A stretch of DNA of 64,000 bases from Tranzscheliella williamsii (taxonomy: Eukaryota > Basidiomycota > Ustilaginomycetes > Ustilaginales > Ustilaginaceae): positions 96,579-160,578 of the forward strand of contig JALBYF010000043.1 in the NCBI GenBank assembly GCA_023212725.1, given 5' to 3'. The position numbers were made by a program, and so were the translations under genes. The notes under the pieces were generated by a model. It had not been told where the DNA came from. It searched no databases and saw nothing but the letters and a program-made list of their open reading frames with translations. Shown piece by piece: positions 8,210 through 18,535 of this stretch. Each line of letters begins with the position of its first letter. Positions within the stretch are counted from its first letter, which is position 1.

Positions 8210-10393
8210 ATGAACGGCCTCGAAAACGGCCAGTCCTTCGATACGGCCTTCGACGCCTACTTCCAAGCGCCCCCTGCTTCGTCTCCTGGCCATCACGACC
8301 CGCATTCACAAGCCAACTCTCCTTCCTCCTTCTCCCATCTAGCCGCGGGCATCGCCGGAACCGACCCCTCCAACGCTGCCTTTGCCCATAATCCTGCCTC
8401 CTTGCGCTCGACTTCGGCAGGAGGCAATCTACACCTCAATATCTCTGGCTTATCCATGAAGACAGAGACAGCCGACTCGATACATCAGCAGCAGCACTCA
8501 CATTCACATTCACAGCAGCGTCAGCAATCTCTACCGCAGCAGCAGCAGCAGCAACACACGCAGCACACGCAACACACGCAGCACCCGCAGCACCCGCAGC
8601 ACCCGCAGCACACGCAGGATCCTCATCCGCAACACTATGCCAGCGGAATGACATTGGGGGGCACATCGCCTTCCTCGCCTCACTCCAACGCTGCTTCTCC
8701 TGGCGATGGCACCGCGACCTTCAAGGGCGCCAGCTCATCACCCATGCTGCAGCCTCACTCAGCCTCGATGGCCAGCGCCACCGCATCCTCGCCTCTCAAA
8801 AGCGAGTTTAACGCGAACGAGAGTAGTATGTCGGCCGCAATGCGTTCTTTCAGTTCGAGTTCCATTAAGAGTGCCGCTGGCTCGCTCAACGCCGACAGTC
8901 CTCTCTCTGCTCTCGGCGCAGGAAACCAGAGCGCCGGAGATATCTCCATCGACGACCCCACTTTGGCCAACCAGTCCGATGCCGAGTTGGCAGCAGAGAA
9001 GCGTCAGAGCAGCAAGTTTGTCTACAAGCTATTCCGTATGGTCAGCGATCCTGACTACCAACATTTGATCAGCTGGAATCGCAACGGTACCAGTGTCATG
9101 GTCTGTAACTTTGACGAGTTTGCAAAGGAGGTACTAGGAAAGCACTTTAAGCACAGCAACTTTTCCAGTTTCATACGACAGCTCAACATGTACGGCTTTT
9201 ACAAGGTCAACAAGACGCCTCGAGGCCATCGTCAGACAGTAGATGCGCAGATCTGGGAGTTCTCTCATCCCAAATTCCTGCGTGCTCGGCCGGATCTGCT
9301 GGACGATATCCGACGCAAGGCGCTGGATTCGGAACATGCGCGTGTAGAAGCGCGAGATCTGCAGTACAGCGTCAGCGTTGGCCAGATGCAGTTGCGCCAG
9401 CAGGTCGACGAGATGCAGTTCCGTATCGAAGAGCTGACAGAGCAGAACATGGCGCTGCGCACCTTTACCACGCAGCTGCGCGATGTGCTCGGCTTGCTTT
9501 TGGAGCATACCAAAAAGACCAGCGGAGGCAGCCTTGCGTTTGACGTACGTATACCCACTCTAGATATGCCATCGCCCATGCCTCCGCAGGGTTTGTGGAC
9601 TCCTCAAGGCCATGATGGCCCTCCCATTTTTGTCACCGAGCCTGAATTTGGCGCAGGAGGCGGTCGGCCGGGTCCGGACGCCTCCCCCTATCATGCCAAC
9701 GACCCTTTCGGCATGAGCATGGCAGGCACACCGCTCTCCCGTCGCGTTTCGGCCGGCTCGGTGCACAGCGATGGTATGGTTGCGATGAACGGATCGCCGA
9801 TGCATGGCTCGATGCACTCGGAGCATCCCATGATGATGGCAGGTCTTCCGCAGCGGTCCTCTTCCTATGGCGAGAGCCAGATGCCTCCCCCGCAGTTTTC
9901 CTTGCAGCGCTCGGCGAGTGGCATAGGTGGTAGATCCAACCTGGCCGGCCTAGCCATCGACACATCATCAGCAGGTGCTTTTATGCACGGCAGTAACGGC
10001 GTCAGCCCCACCTCGGCAGGGCTAATGGCTCACAATCCGGGGCTTGGCGTGGGCAGCATGCCGCCGTCGCCGTTGACACCGCAACATCAGGCGATGATGG
10101 CCGCGATCAATACGCCTTTGCCACCCTCGCCAGCGCCCGGCTCGCTTCCCGGTGGGCAGTTTAGTAGTTCGCCGTACCTCCAGAACGGCGGCTTCCATCC
10201 CTTTGGCCATCCGAGCATGCCGATCGGCGAACCCAACTTTTTTGGACCGGACATGGACGGTCCCAACGCCAAAGCGATGCGCACTCCTATGAAACGCACC
10301 GCCTCGAACTCGGGCCCGAGCCAGCAAGGGACGCCGATAGTGATGCACCATTCCACCTCCCCTGGTCTATCCAAACGCAAGTCACCCGTCTGA
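8210..10393 (+). CDS. Heat-shock-factor-family transcription factor
   Basis: Intronless, 727 aa. The winged-helix HSF DNA-binding domain spans about 268-372, opening KFVYKLFRMV and including the hallmark HSNFSSFIRQLNMYGFYKV (recognition helix) and the FSHPKFLRARPDLL end. A heptad-rich helical region follows (about 380-430, QLRQQVDEMQFRIEELTEQN), as in the trimerisation domain. The flanks are low-complexity: Ser/Gln/His-rich before and Gly/Pro/Met/Ser-rich after. There is no receiver domain, so it is not a Skn7 orthologue. It could be the stress regulator Hsf1 or an Sfl1/Mga1-type morphogenesis factor; the sequence alone does not decide. The start is the ATG at 8210; the frame upstream begins only with TTG. 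It acts in the nucleus. Confidence 0.92.
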   Translation: MNGLENGQSFDTAFDAYFQAPPASSPGHHDPHSQANSPSSFSHLAAGIAGTDPSNAAFAHNPASLRSTSAGGNLHLNISGLSMKTETADSIHQQQHSHSHSQQRQQSLPQQQQQQHTQHTQHTQHPQHPQHPQHTQDPHPQHYASGMTLGGTSPSSPHSNAASPGDGTATFKGASSSPMLQPHSASMASATASSPLKSEFNANESSMSAAMRSFSSSSIKSAAGSLNADSPLSALGAGNQSAGDISIDDPTLANQSDAELAAEKRQSSKFVYKLFRMVSDPDYQHLISWNRNGTSVMVCNFDEFAKEVLGKHFKHSNFSSFIRQLNMYGFYKVNKTPRGHRQTVDAQIWEFSHPKFLRARPDLLDDIRRKALDSEHARVEARDLQYSVSVGQMQLRQQVDEMQFRIEELTEQNMALRTFTTQLRDVLGLLLEHTKKTSGGSLAFDVRIPTLDMPSPMPPQGLWTPQGHDGPPIFVTEPEFGAGGGRPGPDASPYHANDPFGMSMAGTPLSRRVSAGSVHSDGMVAMNGSPMHGSMHSEHPMMMAGLPQRSSSYGESQMPPPQFSLQRSASGIGGRSNLAGLAIDTSSAGAFMHGSNGVSPTSAGLMAHNPGLGVGSMPPSPLTPQHQAMMAAINTPLPPSPAPGSLPGGQFSSSPYLQNGGFHPFGHPSMPIGEPNFFGPDMDGPNAKAMRTPMKRTASNSGPSQQGTPIVMHHSTSPGLSKRKSPV
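8551..8618 (+). repeat. Coding minisatellite in the HSF-type gene
   Basis: About seven imperfect 9-bp units of the type cagcacacg or cagcacccg encode alternating Gln-His-Thr and Gln-His-Pro triplets, directly after a short CAG run (about 8536-8553). All units are a multiple of three, so changes in number keep the frame. It lies in the disordered N-terminal part, well before the DNA-binding domain. Confidence 0.85.
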
Positions 10394-11328
10394 GACACGC
10401 CACATCCAGCGCTGGCTTTATGCCCTCGGTGTTCCCTTTGTTATCCTCAACACTCGATCTAATTGAACCACAGCCCTTCAGCAGCCTCATATACCCGGTG
10501 GCTACCTAGCCGCAGTCCACCACAAACGAAGAAGAGTCAGGATGCAAAAGCGGCCCTGTCTACGAACCGCACTCCCATCACGGACAATGCAACAACACCG
10601 CCTCTTCCCAAGTGGCTACTCCGCCCGCTCTTGCTGTTTGTCTATCCAATAACCGACCACGGCCTCACACTTTCCTTCTGAATTTGGTGTACTTGCTACG
10701 TTATTATTGTCGCTGATGCTGTACGGAAATCAGTTCGGTGTTGCTGGCTTCTGGTCTGGATTGGGCGATTCGGTACGATATCCACTTTCCCGTTCCCGCC
10801 AGCCGAAGGTCGCCGTCCTGTGACGTGCTATGCTGTGCTCCCACGATCAGCCTGTGACTGTGATGTCGCGTAACGCCGAGCCAGTGACAGTTTGGTAGGG
10901 CCATCTGTCAGCACACTTTGGCAGTCTGTGAGTGCGCGAAGGTGAACACAGCGCCGACTTTTTATGATTGTACGATGACTTGTCAGATTGGAAATCATGG
11001 ATGCAGCCAAGCAGGGTCCAGCAGGAACCATTCCAAGGCCGGCGACGATCTGCGGTGGGTATGCAGGCGGCCTTGGCTGTTGCAGTAGCAGATCTGAGTG
11101 TCAAACGTGAGCGAGTGCCGCGCGCACTTCATCACCACCCACAACCACAGGAACTATGGCTGGCGTTCCTTCCCCAACCCCCCTCTTAGCTCAGCTTCTC
11201 ACCACCATCGCGCCCCTTCCACGTGCTGGTAGTGGATTCTGACTGCGTCCTGATCGACTCGGTATCCACTAACGTACGTCTGCTGTGCGCTTACGATCGG
11301 CTGCTGGTCAGGTGTCTGCCACCGAACC
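10394..11328. other. Intergenic region
   Basis: 935 bp between two + strand genes. Only short frames without motifs are present; no RNA gene or repeat was recognised. It should hold the HSF-type gene's 3' end and the promoter of the aminopeptidase gene. Confidence 0.6.
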
Positions 11329-14300
11329 ATGGCGAGGCATGCGCGCCTGCCGAGCGCTTCGTACGACTCGGATGCGACAGCGTCCGACGCCACCGTGGAG
11401 GAAACTGCCACCACGGCGCACGGCGGCCGGTACAGGGATGATGACACAGCCGCGGCGCATACCACCTATCCACCGCGCCACGTCTCCTCGTCGGCAGATG
11501 TGAGCGACAGTGCAGACGAAGAGGATGCACTGGCCAAGCTGCCGCTCGACGACGACGAAGAGGTAGGCCTCATGCAGGCCGACCGCGCCAACCGCTCGCG
11601 CTTCCAGCGCAAGCCGGTGTGGACCCGCCTCGCTCCCTCCTTCCGCAGCGAGAAAGCGCAGACATCTACTACCGCAGGCTGCTTCATCTTTGGCGGCGTC
11701 ATCCTCGGCTTCCTCCTCTGCCTCCCCCTCCTCCACTGGCTCTCAAGCTCATCAGCCCGCACCTCCTCTTCTACTCCGCCAAATGGCCACGCCTCGTCCT
11801 CACAGACAGATGCCTCCCTACCGCTAGCTGCGAATTCGACAGCGTGGAAACAGCCCGCCTCGTCCAATGATATTGCGGGCCATTTCGCCCTTTCCAACAC
11901 CCAGCGCTTCAAGGTTGACTTTGAAGATCCCGGTTGGGAGACCGTGGCGCAGTCTGCCGCCGGGACCGGGCTTTCGCTGCAAGAGGTGACTTCCTTCAAG
12001 ACGTACGACGGCAAGGACCTCATGGGCCTCGATATGGATACCGTCTTCGGCGGCACTCTTCTTCCTCAGAGTAGCGACCTGACATGGAGCGAGGAAGACC
12101 GCGACGAAGGCGTTTTCACCCATGTCGACTGGACCAACCGCGACATCTGGGTCGAAGACGTAACCCATGCACGGCATCAGAAGACCGGCACCGGCAAAGT
12201 AGCCTCCTTTGGCGGCAAGGTCCGGCTTGTGGAGGGCAAGGATGTGCTCAGTCCCAGCGGCCAGATGCTGAGTTGGACCAGCTTCAAGGTAGCTCCGGAC
12301 ATGAAGTGGATCCTCTTCTTCAGCGAAGAAGTCCAGCAGTGGAGATACAGCAAAAAGTACCACGTCTGGCTGCATAACATTGCCGAGAAGCGCACCGTCC
12401 CGATCGGTGCCGGGCCTTCGAAGCCTCCTCAGGTCTCGTACGCGGCGTGGGCGCCGATCGCGCGCGGCGCCTTGGTCTCCTCGGAGCCTCCAGGTATTGC
12501 CTACGTCGAGCAGAACGATCTTTACTTCATCCCAGCAGCCGGAGCCGCACCGGTCAGAGTGACGCAGGACGGCGCTGCCACCCTCTTCAACGCGGTCCCA
12601 GACTGGGTTTACGAGGAAGAGATCTATAACACAGACTATGTCATGTGGTTCAGTCCTGGCGGTTCTAAGCTCGTCTATCTGCGGCTCGACGAGTCCGCCG
12701 TGCCGTTGTATAAGTTCCCAGTCTACAATCCAGACCCCTACGTGGCCGGCAAGACGACTCCGTACCAGACGATGACGCAGATGAAGTATCCCAAGCCAGG
12801 CTCGCCGAACCCCACTGTCAGCGTCAAGATGATCGACCTGGACGAAGTGAGACGGGCCGCTCGCACCGCCGCAGTGCTCCGTCCAACGCAGTATGAGCTC
12901 CACAGTCCATTCAGTCCGAAAGGCAAGTCGAACAACCCAGTCGATCGGATCCTGTCTAGCGATAAGGGTATCCGGGGCCGGCTCGTCACCGAGGTGAAAT
13001 GGGTGAGCGATGATCAGCTGCTTGTCCGCGAGGTGGACCGGTACAGCGATGTGATGCGGCTTGTGCTCTTTGACCTCGGCCGCGACAATCTCCCCAAGAC
13101 CGCCTCGGCGGGCGCGGTCGATCTGCAGGGCAAGGTCGTCCGTCGCCAAGACGCGCGCGCAGATAAGAGCGGCTGGATTAGAGCAGCGCAGACGATCGAG
13201 CCTCTCTCGCACCACAACCTCTCCGTTGGAAAGACGGCGTACCTTGACATCCTCGTCTCTCCTCAGGGCTTCCGCCATCTCGCTTTTTTCGAATCGGCGA
13301 CTACAGAGCAGCCTACGTTCCTCACTTCGGGAGCCTGGGAGATCGACGAGCTGAAACACGTCGACGCCAAGCGCGGCAAGGCCTACTTTATCGCTGCACG
13401 CCCCACGCCTGCTCTGCGCAATCTCTACTCGGTCGAGCTGCCGGACTGGAAGACGCGGGGCGCCACCGCCTTGTACAAAGCCAAGGAGCCCGTGCCTCTG
13501 ACCGACGTCACCAAGCCTGGCACCTACGATGCCAACTTCGACCCAAAGGGCGCCTACTACGTGCTCAACTACCAGGGGCCGGACGTGCCATATCAACGGG
13601 TCCTCGGCGTCGACAACAGCGACTTTGTTCTGGAGCTGGAAGACAACAGCCTGTTGCGCCAGATTTCTAGCCAGTACGTGAAGCCCTCGAGCGTGTACTA
13701 CAACATGGTGCTCAACAGCACCATGGCCGACGGAAGCGCCGTTGTGGCCAGCGTACAGGAGATTCGACCGCACGACTTTGATCCGTCCGGCGCGACCCGG
13801 TATCCGGTGCTGGTCCGGGTCTATGGCGGGCCGGACTCGCAGCTGGTCGACGCGCGATGGAACCGCGCCGACTGGCATCAGTACGTTGCCTCTACGCTTG
13901 GCTATATCGTGCTGGTGGTGGATGGGCGCGGGACGGGGTACAGGGGGCAGGCGTACCGCGCCTCGGTGGCGCGCCAGCTCGGGCGCGTCGAGGCAGAGGA
14001 CGTCAACCAGGCGGCGCAGCTGGTCGCGACGCTGCCCTACGTCGACGAGACGAGGATCGGCATCTGGGGCTGGAGCTACGGCGGCTACCTCACCGGCAAG
14101 GCAGTCGAGCGCAACACGGGCATCTTCTCGCTGGCCGTCTCCGTGGCGCCGGTGACGCGCTGGCAGTTCTACGACTCGGTCTATACCGAGCGATACATGA
14201 AGTCGCCGCAGGAGAACAAAGCGGGCTATGCAACCGCAGAGATCCACGTCAACAACGCGTTTAGCAAGACAAAGTATATGCTGATGCAGGGCTCGGCGGA

Positions 14301-14580
14301 CGACAATGTCCACTTTAGCAACTCGGCGCATCTGCTCGACTTGCTCACCAAGGCCAAGATCCGCGGCTTCCGCTTCCGCATGTTCACCGACAGCCGCCAC
14401 AGCATCAAGACCCGCGGCGCCCACCGCGAGCTCTACGAGGAGCTGACCGCTATGCTCCGCAACGTGTGGGGCCCCGGCGGCCGCCGTGATCCCAAACCGC
14501 CTCCCACGGCTGCCGCTGCCAGCGGCAAAGCCAGACCCGGCCTGCACAATTCCGTCGAGAGAGCCAGAACCGACGTCTAG
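11329..14580 (+). CDS. Dipeptidyl aminopeptidase, S9B family (Ste13/Dap2/DPP IV-like), type II membrane protein
   Basis: Intronless, 1083 aa. A cytosolic N-tail of about 115 residues is followed by one membrane segment (about 116-137, CFIFGGVILGFLLCLP), then a lumenal or extracellular beta-propeller and an alpha/beta-hydrolase domain. The DPP IV glutamate motif is present as DWVYEEE (425-431), which holds the substrate N-terminus. The catalytic triad is visible: nucleophile in GWSYGGY (Ser916), acid in ADDNVHF (Asp991/992) and base in DSRHSI (His1024). The family cuts X-Pro or X-Ala dipeptides from peptide N-termini. Yeast Ste13 in the Golgi matures the mating pheromone and Dap2 acts in the vacuole; which role applies here is open. 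The ATG has good context (gaaccATGg). The C-terminal about 35 residues are low-complexity. Confidence 0.93.
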   Translation: MARHARLPSASYDSDATASDATVEETATTAHGGRYRDDDTAAAHTTYPPRHVSSSADVSDSADEEDALAKLPLDDDEEVGLMQADRANRSRFQRKPVWTRLAPSFRSEKAQTSTTAGCFIFGGVILGFLLCLPLLHWLSSSSARTSSSTPPNGHASSSQTDASLPLAANSTAWKQPASSNDIAGHFALSNTQRFKVDFEDPGWETVAQSAAGTGLSLQEVTSFKTYDGKDLMGLDMDTVFGGTLLPQSSDLTWSEEDRDEGVFTHVDWTNRDIWVEDVTHARHQKTGTGKVASFGGKVRLVEGKDVLSPSGQMLSWTSFKVAPDMKWILFFSEEVQQWRYSKKYHVWLHNIAEKRTVPIGAGPSKPPQVSYAAWAPIARGALVSSEPPGIAYVEQNDLYFIPAAGAAPVRVTQDGAATLFNAVPDWVYEEEIYNTDYVMWFSPGGSKLVYLRLDESAVPLYKFPVYNPDPYVAGKTTPYQTMTQMKYPKPGSPNPTVSVKMIDLDEVRRAARTAAVLRPTQYELHSPFSPKGKSNNPVDRILSSDKGIRGRLVTEVKWVSDDQLLVREVDRYSDVMRLVLFDLGRDNLPKTASAGAVDLQGKVVRRQDARADKSGWIRAAQTIEPLSHHNLSVGKTAYLDILVSPQGFRHLAFFESATTEQPTFLTSGAWEIDELKHVDAKRGKAYFIAARPTPALRNLYSVELPDWKTRGATALYKAKEPVPLTDVTKPGTYDANFDPKGAYYVLNYQGPDVPYQRVLGVDNSDFVLELEDNSLLRQISSQYVKPSSVYYNMVLNSTMADGSAVVASVQEIRPHDFDPSGATRYPVLVRVYGGPDSQLVDARWNRADWHQYVASTLGYIVLVVDGRGTGYRGQAYRASVARQLGRVEAEDVNQAAQLVATLPYVDETRIGIWGWSYGGYLTGKAVERNTGIFSLAVSVAPVTRWQFYDSVYTERYMKSPQENKAGYATAEIHVNNAFSKTKYMLMQGSADDNVHFSNSAHLLDLLTKAKIRGFRFRMFTDSRHSIKTRGAHRELYEELTAMLRNVWGPGGRRDPKPPPTAAAASGKARPGLHNSVERARTDV

Positions 14581-15040
14581 CCCTTGTACCGCACACTATA
14601 CTTGCATCACAACGCTCCATCCAGGCGCCAATCCATTGCTGTCAAAAAGACTAGCTTGTGCCGTGGTGGACCAGACAGAAGGGCAGTCCTCGCAGACCTC
14701 CCTGCCACATCATCGATTATGCGGGCAAAGGAGTGGAAACCGACATGGAATCCCGCAATTAGAGCTTCTGCGGTCTGGAATTAGAGCTCGATGGAAGCGG
14801 CGGCGGTCGGAGGAAAAGCCTGTAAAGCGAGCAAACTACGCCATCCAGTTGGCCGATAGCGTGCCTGCATTGCCCGCGAAAAGTATCAGCGCGGGGGGGT
14901 GTGCGCCTACCAAACACAGGCAGCTTGCGCCCTTTCCTCTGTCCCTACCCTCATCATCGTTTCGGTCCAGCGACGGGCAGGACGCGCATTAGAGCTGAAG
15001 GGCGTCCGTGGCCTCTCCTTGGCGCTGGTCTGCAAGTACC
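14581..15040. other. Intergenic region
   Basis: 460 bp between the aminopeptidase and the permease genes. No coding or RNA feature was seen; probable promoter of the permease gene. Confidence 0.6.
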
Positions 15041-16759
15041 ATGTCTCCTCTCGACGAAGCTGCTGCGGCGGGCTACGTCCTGGGCGAGGGCGATGCGACC
15101 GACAAGCTCCAGGCGGAGGAGTCTGGGCGGGATACGAGCGCTGATGGCAAGTCGGTGGCTTCGATGCGGGGCGAGGTGCCGGTGGCCAAGGAGCTGGAGG
15201 CGGGGGTAAGCGCCGCGGAGGAGCGGGATCTGAAGCGCGGGTTGGGGCAGCGGCATCTGTCGATGATCGCGCTGGCGGGGTCGATCGGCACGGGGCTCTT
15301 CCTGTCGCTGGGCGGGGCGATCCAGACGGGCGGGCCGCTGGGTGCGCTGATGGGCTACGCCACGGTGGGCGCCATCGTCTGCGCGGTCCAGTTCGCACTC
15401 GGCGAGACCTCGGCACTGCTGCCCGTGACCGGCTCGTTCGTGCGCCACGCCGAACTCCTCCTCGACCCCGCCTGGGCCTTCACCGTAGGCTGGAACCTGG
15501 TCTACGGCAACACACTCTCGATCCCGTCCGAGATCTCGGCCATCTGCGTGCTCTTCCAGTTCTGGACCGACCTCAACTCGTCCGTCTTTATCGTCGTCTT
15601 TATCGCACTCACCTTCGGCGTCGGCATGGCGCGCGTGCGCATCTTCGGCGAGGTCGAGTTTGCCTTTGCCTCGCTCAAGCTGCTGACCGTGGTGTTTCTG
15701 ATCCTCTTTGGGCTGGTGGTCAATCTGGGCGGGGTGCCGGGCGTCGAGCGGATTGGGTTTCGCTACTGGCGCGATCCGGGCCCGCTGGTGGAGCACATTG
15801 GCACGGGCGCCTGGGGCGGCTTTCTGGGCTACTGGAGCGTGATGATCAATGCGGTCTTCTCCTTTGCCGGCGTCGAGTCGCTGGCGATGGCGGCGGCAGA
15901 GACGCGCAATCCGGCGCGCGCCATCCCGCGGGCGTGCAAGCGCGTGTTTGCACGCATCGTCCTCTTCTACCTGCTGGCAGTGCTCGTCGTGGGCATGCTG
16001 GTCGCCAGCGACGATGCGCGCCTCGACGATGCGTCCGGGACCGCGGCGCAGAGTCCGTTCGTGATCGCGGTCCAGGCGGCTGGCTATCCGGCGGTCGGGT
16101 CCGTGGTGAATGCCGTGGTGATCAGCTCGGCCTGGTCCTCGTCCAACCAGGCGCTCCTCGCCGGCTCGCGCGTCCTCTACGCCCTCGCGCTCAAGCGGCA
16201 AGCGCCGCGCTGCTTCCTCCGCACCACCTCCTGGGGCACCCCCTACCTCTGCGTCGCGTTCTTCAGCCTCTTCATGCTGCTCAGCTTCATGGCACTCTCC
16301 AGCGGCGCACTCACCGTCTTTTACTGGTTCGTCGCACTCACCTCGGCAGGCGTCCTGGTTTCTTGGTCCACCATCCTGGCCAACCATCTCCGCCTTCGCC
16401 GCGCGCTGCGCATCCACGCCATCCACCCCTCCGAACTCCCCTGGAGCCACGCATGGACGCCGTACGCCTCGGCTGCCGCCCTCGCCATGTGCCTCGCCAT
16501 CCTGTTTACTGGCGGCTTCGCCGTGTTTACCCGCGGCAACTGGGACGCCAATGCGTTTGTCGCTGCGTATCTCGACATCCCCCTCGTCGTCGTTGGCTTT
16601 CTCGTGTGGAAGCGCTGCCGCCGCACACGCGCCGTCCGCCTCGCTGACCTCCCCCTCCGCCATCTCCTAGACTCCTCCGCCGCGCGCATCGCCGCCGACG
16701 ACGCACGCGATCACCCCACCCGTGGCCCGCTCCGCCTCATCAGCTGGATCTGGGACTAG
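15041..16759 (+). CDS. Amino-acid permease, APC superfamily (YAT type)
   Basis: Intronless, 572 aa with about 12 membrane helices. After a hydrophilic N-tail of about 70 residues, the first helix carries HLSMIALAGSIGTGLF (GSIGTGLF at 80-87), the conserved substrate/Na-site motif of fungal amino-acid permeases. Further family marks are the GETSALLPVTGSF loop, VFSFAGVESLAMAAAETRNPARAIP and SSSNQALLAGSRVLYALA. It should be a plasma-membrane proton symporter for amino acids; the substrate is not readable. I chose the ATG at 15041 because the longer frame starts with GTG at 15008. GC at third positions is extreme in the second half, which explains a long open frame on the opposite strand. Confidence 0.92.
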   Translation: MSPLDEAAAAGYVLGEGDATDKLQAEESGRDTSADGKSVASMRGEVPVAKELEAGVSAAEERDLKRGLGQRHLSMIALAGSIGTGLFLSLGGAIQTGGPLGALMGYATVGAIVCAVQFALGETSALLPVTGSFVRHAELLLDPAWAFTVGWNLVYGNTLSIPSEISAICVLFQFWTDLNSSVFIVVFIALTFGVGMARVRIFGEVEFAFASLKLLTVVFLILFGLVVNLGGVPGVERIGFRYWRDPGPLVEHIGTGAWGGFLGYWSVMINAVFSFAGVESLAMAAAETRNPARAIPRACKRVFARIVLFYLLAVLVVGMLVASDDARLDDASGTAAQSPFVIAVQAAGYPAVGSVVNAVVISSAWSSSNQALLAGSRVLYALALKRQAPRCFLRTTSWGTPYLCVAFFSLFMLLSFMALSSGALTVFYWFVALTSAGVLVSWSTILANHLRLRRALRIHAIHPSELPWSHAWTPYASAAALAMCLAILFTGGFAVFTRGNWDANAFVAAYLDIPLVVVGFLVWKRCRRTRAVRLADLPLRHLLDSSAARIAADDARDHPTRGPLRLISWIWD

Positions 16760-16936
16760 CTCCTTCCCCTTCTCCCTTTCCCCTTCTTTCCGCTCTACCT
16801 TTCTACCTGACGCGTAGACTGGCGATACTTTGTGAAGGTTCTGCTTGCGCCCGTCACAGATGAAGATGACCTGGCTTAAGCAGGGTGGATATACTATAGT
16901 ACAAATGCAAACGGCGGCGCAGCACGTGGCGGGGTG

Positions 16937-18535
16937 CTAGGTCGCAGGGGTGCGGGCGGCGGGGCGGCCGCGGGAGCGAGAGCGGCTGGGGGTGGCGGCG
17001 CGCCAGACACGGGCGATGTCGGGGCGGAGGCGGGCGCGGCTGGTGGCAGGCGACGTGCGCGAGGGCGAGGGCGCGGCGCGCGGCTCGTACGTGTACTTGC
17101 GCGCCGGCGGCAGCTGCCTCGGCGGCTCGCCGTCCTGGTCGCACAGCTCGGCAAGGCAGGGCGAGTAGAAGATCTCGCCCTTGACCACCTTGGTCAACGT
17201 CAGCGCCGACACGCAGAGCCACAAGACTACCTCGACCAGCGCCAGCACCGTCCCCACGACGCGAAACGCGCCCGAGTCGAGCTCGGAGCCAAACTTGATC
17301 GCCGCAGTGGCAAACACCCCGAGCGGAAACGTAAAGCCCCACCAGCCGAGGTTGAAGCTCAGGCTCGAGACCAGATACAGATCCAGCAGGCTGGAGACCG
17401 CCAGACAGAGCCAGACCAGCCCGACGCCCCAGATGACCAGAGCTACGGGCACGCTGACGGCGTAGATGGCGGCGGCCATGATGCGTGCGCTCTCCGGCGT
17501 GGTGCTGGAAGCGGCACCTAGCCATTGGCCGGTCTCCTGATTGAGCTTGTAAAGGACGGAAGAGATCTGCATCAGCGCGAAACTGCCCTGGCCGCAGGGC
17601 CCGAGTGGCAGGAAGGTGGAGACGATCAGTTGTGCGGGGGGGATCTTGTAGATGGCGAGGCGGGCAAAGTAGATGGCCATCAGGAGAAAGGCAAAGCCGA
17701 AGCCGGTGCCCCACAGAATCCAGGCGACGATGAGGGTCAGCTTGGCCTCGGCGGGAGGCAGGATCTCGGCGACCAGGCCGCCCGAGGCGGCACACACGAT
17801 GGTGGTAACGACGGGGAGAAACCACACGGCGGTCATCTTGTCGAACGAGTGGATGTGGCGGGTGAATTGGAGGAAAGGCAGCGCAATGCAGGTGGCGAGG
17901 GCGAGGAGGGCGTCGATCCACCAGAGCGCCCATGTGAACTGGACGAAGCGTGGGCCCCAAGCGGGCGCCGCAGAGACGGCACATAGGCTGACGATGGTGG
18001 AGAGGCCCATAGGAAACGTGCCGATGAAGAGAGACTGGGTGGGGTGGAAGAGCATGATGGGGAAGAGACTGGGCCATATCGTATACCTGGCGATGCTGAG
18101 GGCGAGGAAGACGACGAAAAGGACGACGTTGAGGCCGAAGATGAGATGGGAGATGATGGATAGGCCGTGGAATTGATATGGAAGCTGGTGGAGAAGGAGG
18201 GCGGTGATGCCGGTGCCCATGGTGACGCTGAACCAGCTCGGAGTGAAATGGAGGATGGTACGGCGCAGCGCGGCGGGCAGCCTTGGACATGGCGACGGCA
18301 GCGAGGTGTTGGCGGACACGGGCTCTTCTGTCGAAGGAAGCGCTGGCAGATGATGCGACGAGGAAAGCGAAGGCGAGGCGAACAAGCCACTCGGGTCTTC
18401 TGGCGGCGGCACAACCGGCTGACTCCAGGAGCGGTTCAGCAGAACATCAGCATGGTCGCCGCCACCGGCCCCGGTATTGGGGCCGGCTGGATCGTGTGCG
18501 CCTGCAAGATCCGCATGTCCCTTCTCCAGATCCAT
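16937..18535 (-). CDS. Sulfite efflux / TDT-family transporter (Ssu1-like)
   Basis: Intronless, 532 aa, ATG at 18533-18535. A hydrophilic N-terminus (about 90 residues) precedes about ten helices. The start of the core, FTPSWFSVTMGTGITALLLHQLPY, is characteristic of the tellurite-resistance/dicarboxylate transporter (TehA/SLAC1) fold and close to the Ssu1 branch; further marks are FPMGLSTI, GPCGQGSFALMQ and LGWWGFTFPLGVF. Ssu1 proteins export sulfite across the plasma membrane and protect against sulfite toxicity. A C4-dicarboxylate (Mae1-type) carrier is the main alternative. The C-terminal about 60 residues are Pro/Arg/Ala-rich and probably disordered. Its stop is 177 bp from that of the convergent permease gene. 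Confidence 0.88.
   Translation of the reverse strand: MDLEKGHADLAGAHDPAGPNTGAGGGDHADVLLNRSWSQPVVPPPEDPSGLFASPSLSSSHHLPALPSTEEPVSANTSLPSPCPRLPAALRRTILHFTPSWFSVTMGTGITALLLHQLPYQFHGLSIISHLIFGLNVVLFVVFLALSIARYTIWPSLFPIMLFHPTQSLFIGTFPMGLSTIVSLCAVSAAPAWGPRFVQFTWALWWIDALLALATCIALPFLQFTRHIHSFDKMTAVWFLPVVTTIVCAASGGLVAEILPPAEAKLTLIVAWILWGTGFGFAFLLMAIYFARLAIYKIPPAQLIVSTFLPLGPCGQGSFALMQISSVLYKLNQETGQWLGAASSTTPESARIMAAAIYAVSVPVALVIWGVGLVWLCLAVSSLLDLYLVSSLSFNLGWWGFTFPLGVFATAAIKFGSELDSGAFRVVGTVLALVEVVLWLCVSALTLTKVVKGEIFYSPCLAELCDQDGEPPRQLPPARKYTYEPRAAPSPSRTSPATSRARLRPDIARVWRAATPSRSRSRGRPAARTPAT

Noticed and set aside
11824..14547. 907-codon open frame on the minus strand
   Set aside because: It is exactly antisense to the aminopeptidase gene, lacks motifs, and is explained by strong third-position GC bias in the sense gene.
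14954..16663. 569-codon open frame on the minus strand
   Set aside because: Antisense to the amino-acid permease; composition rich in Arg, Asp, His and Gly, typical of a shadow of a GC-rich membrane protein gene.
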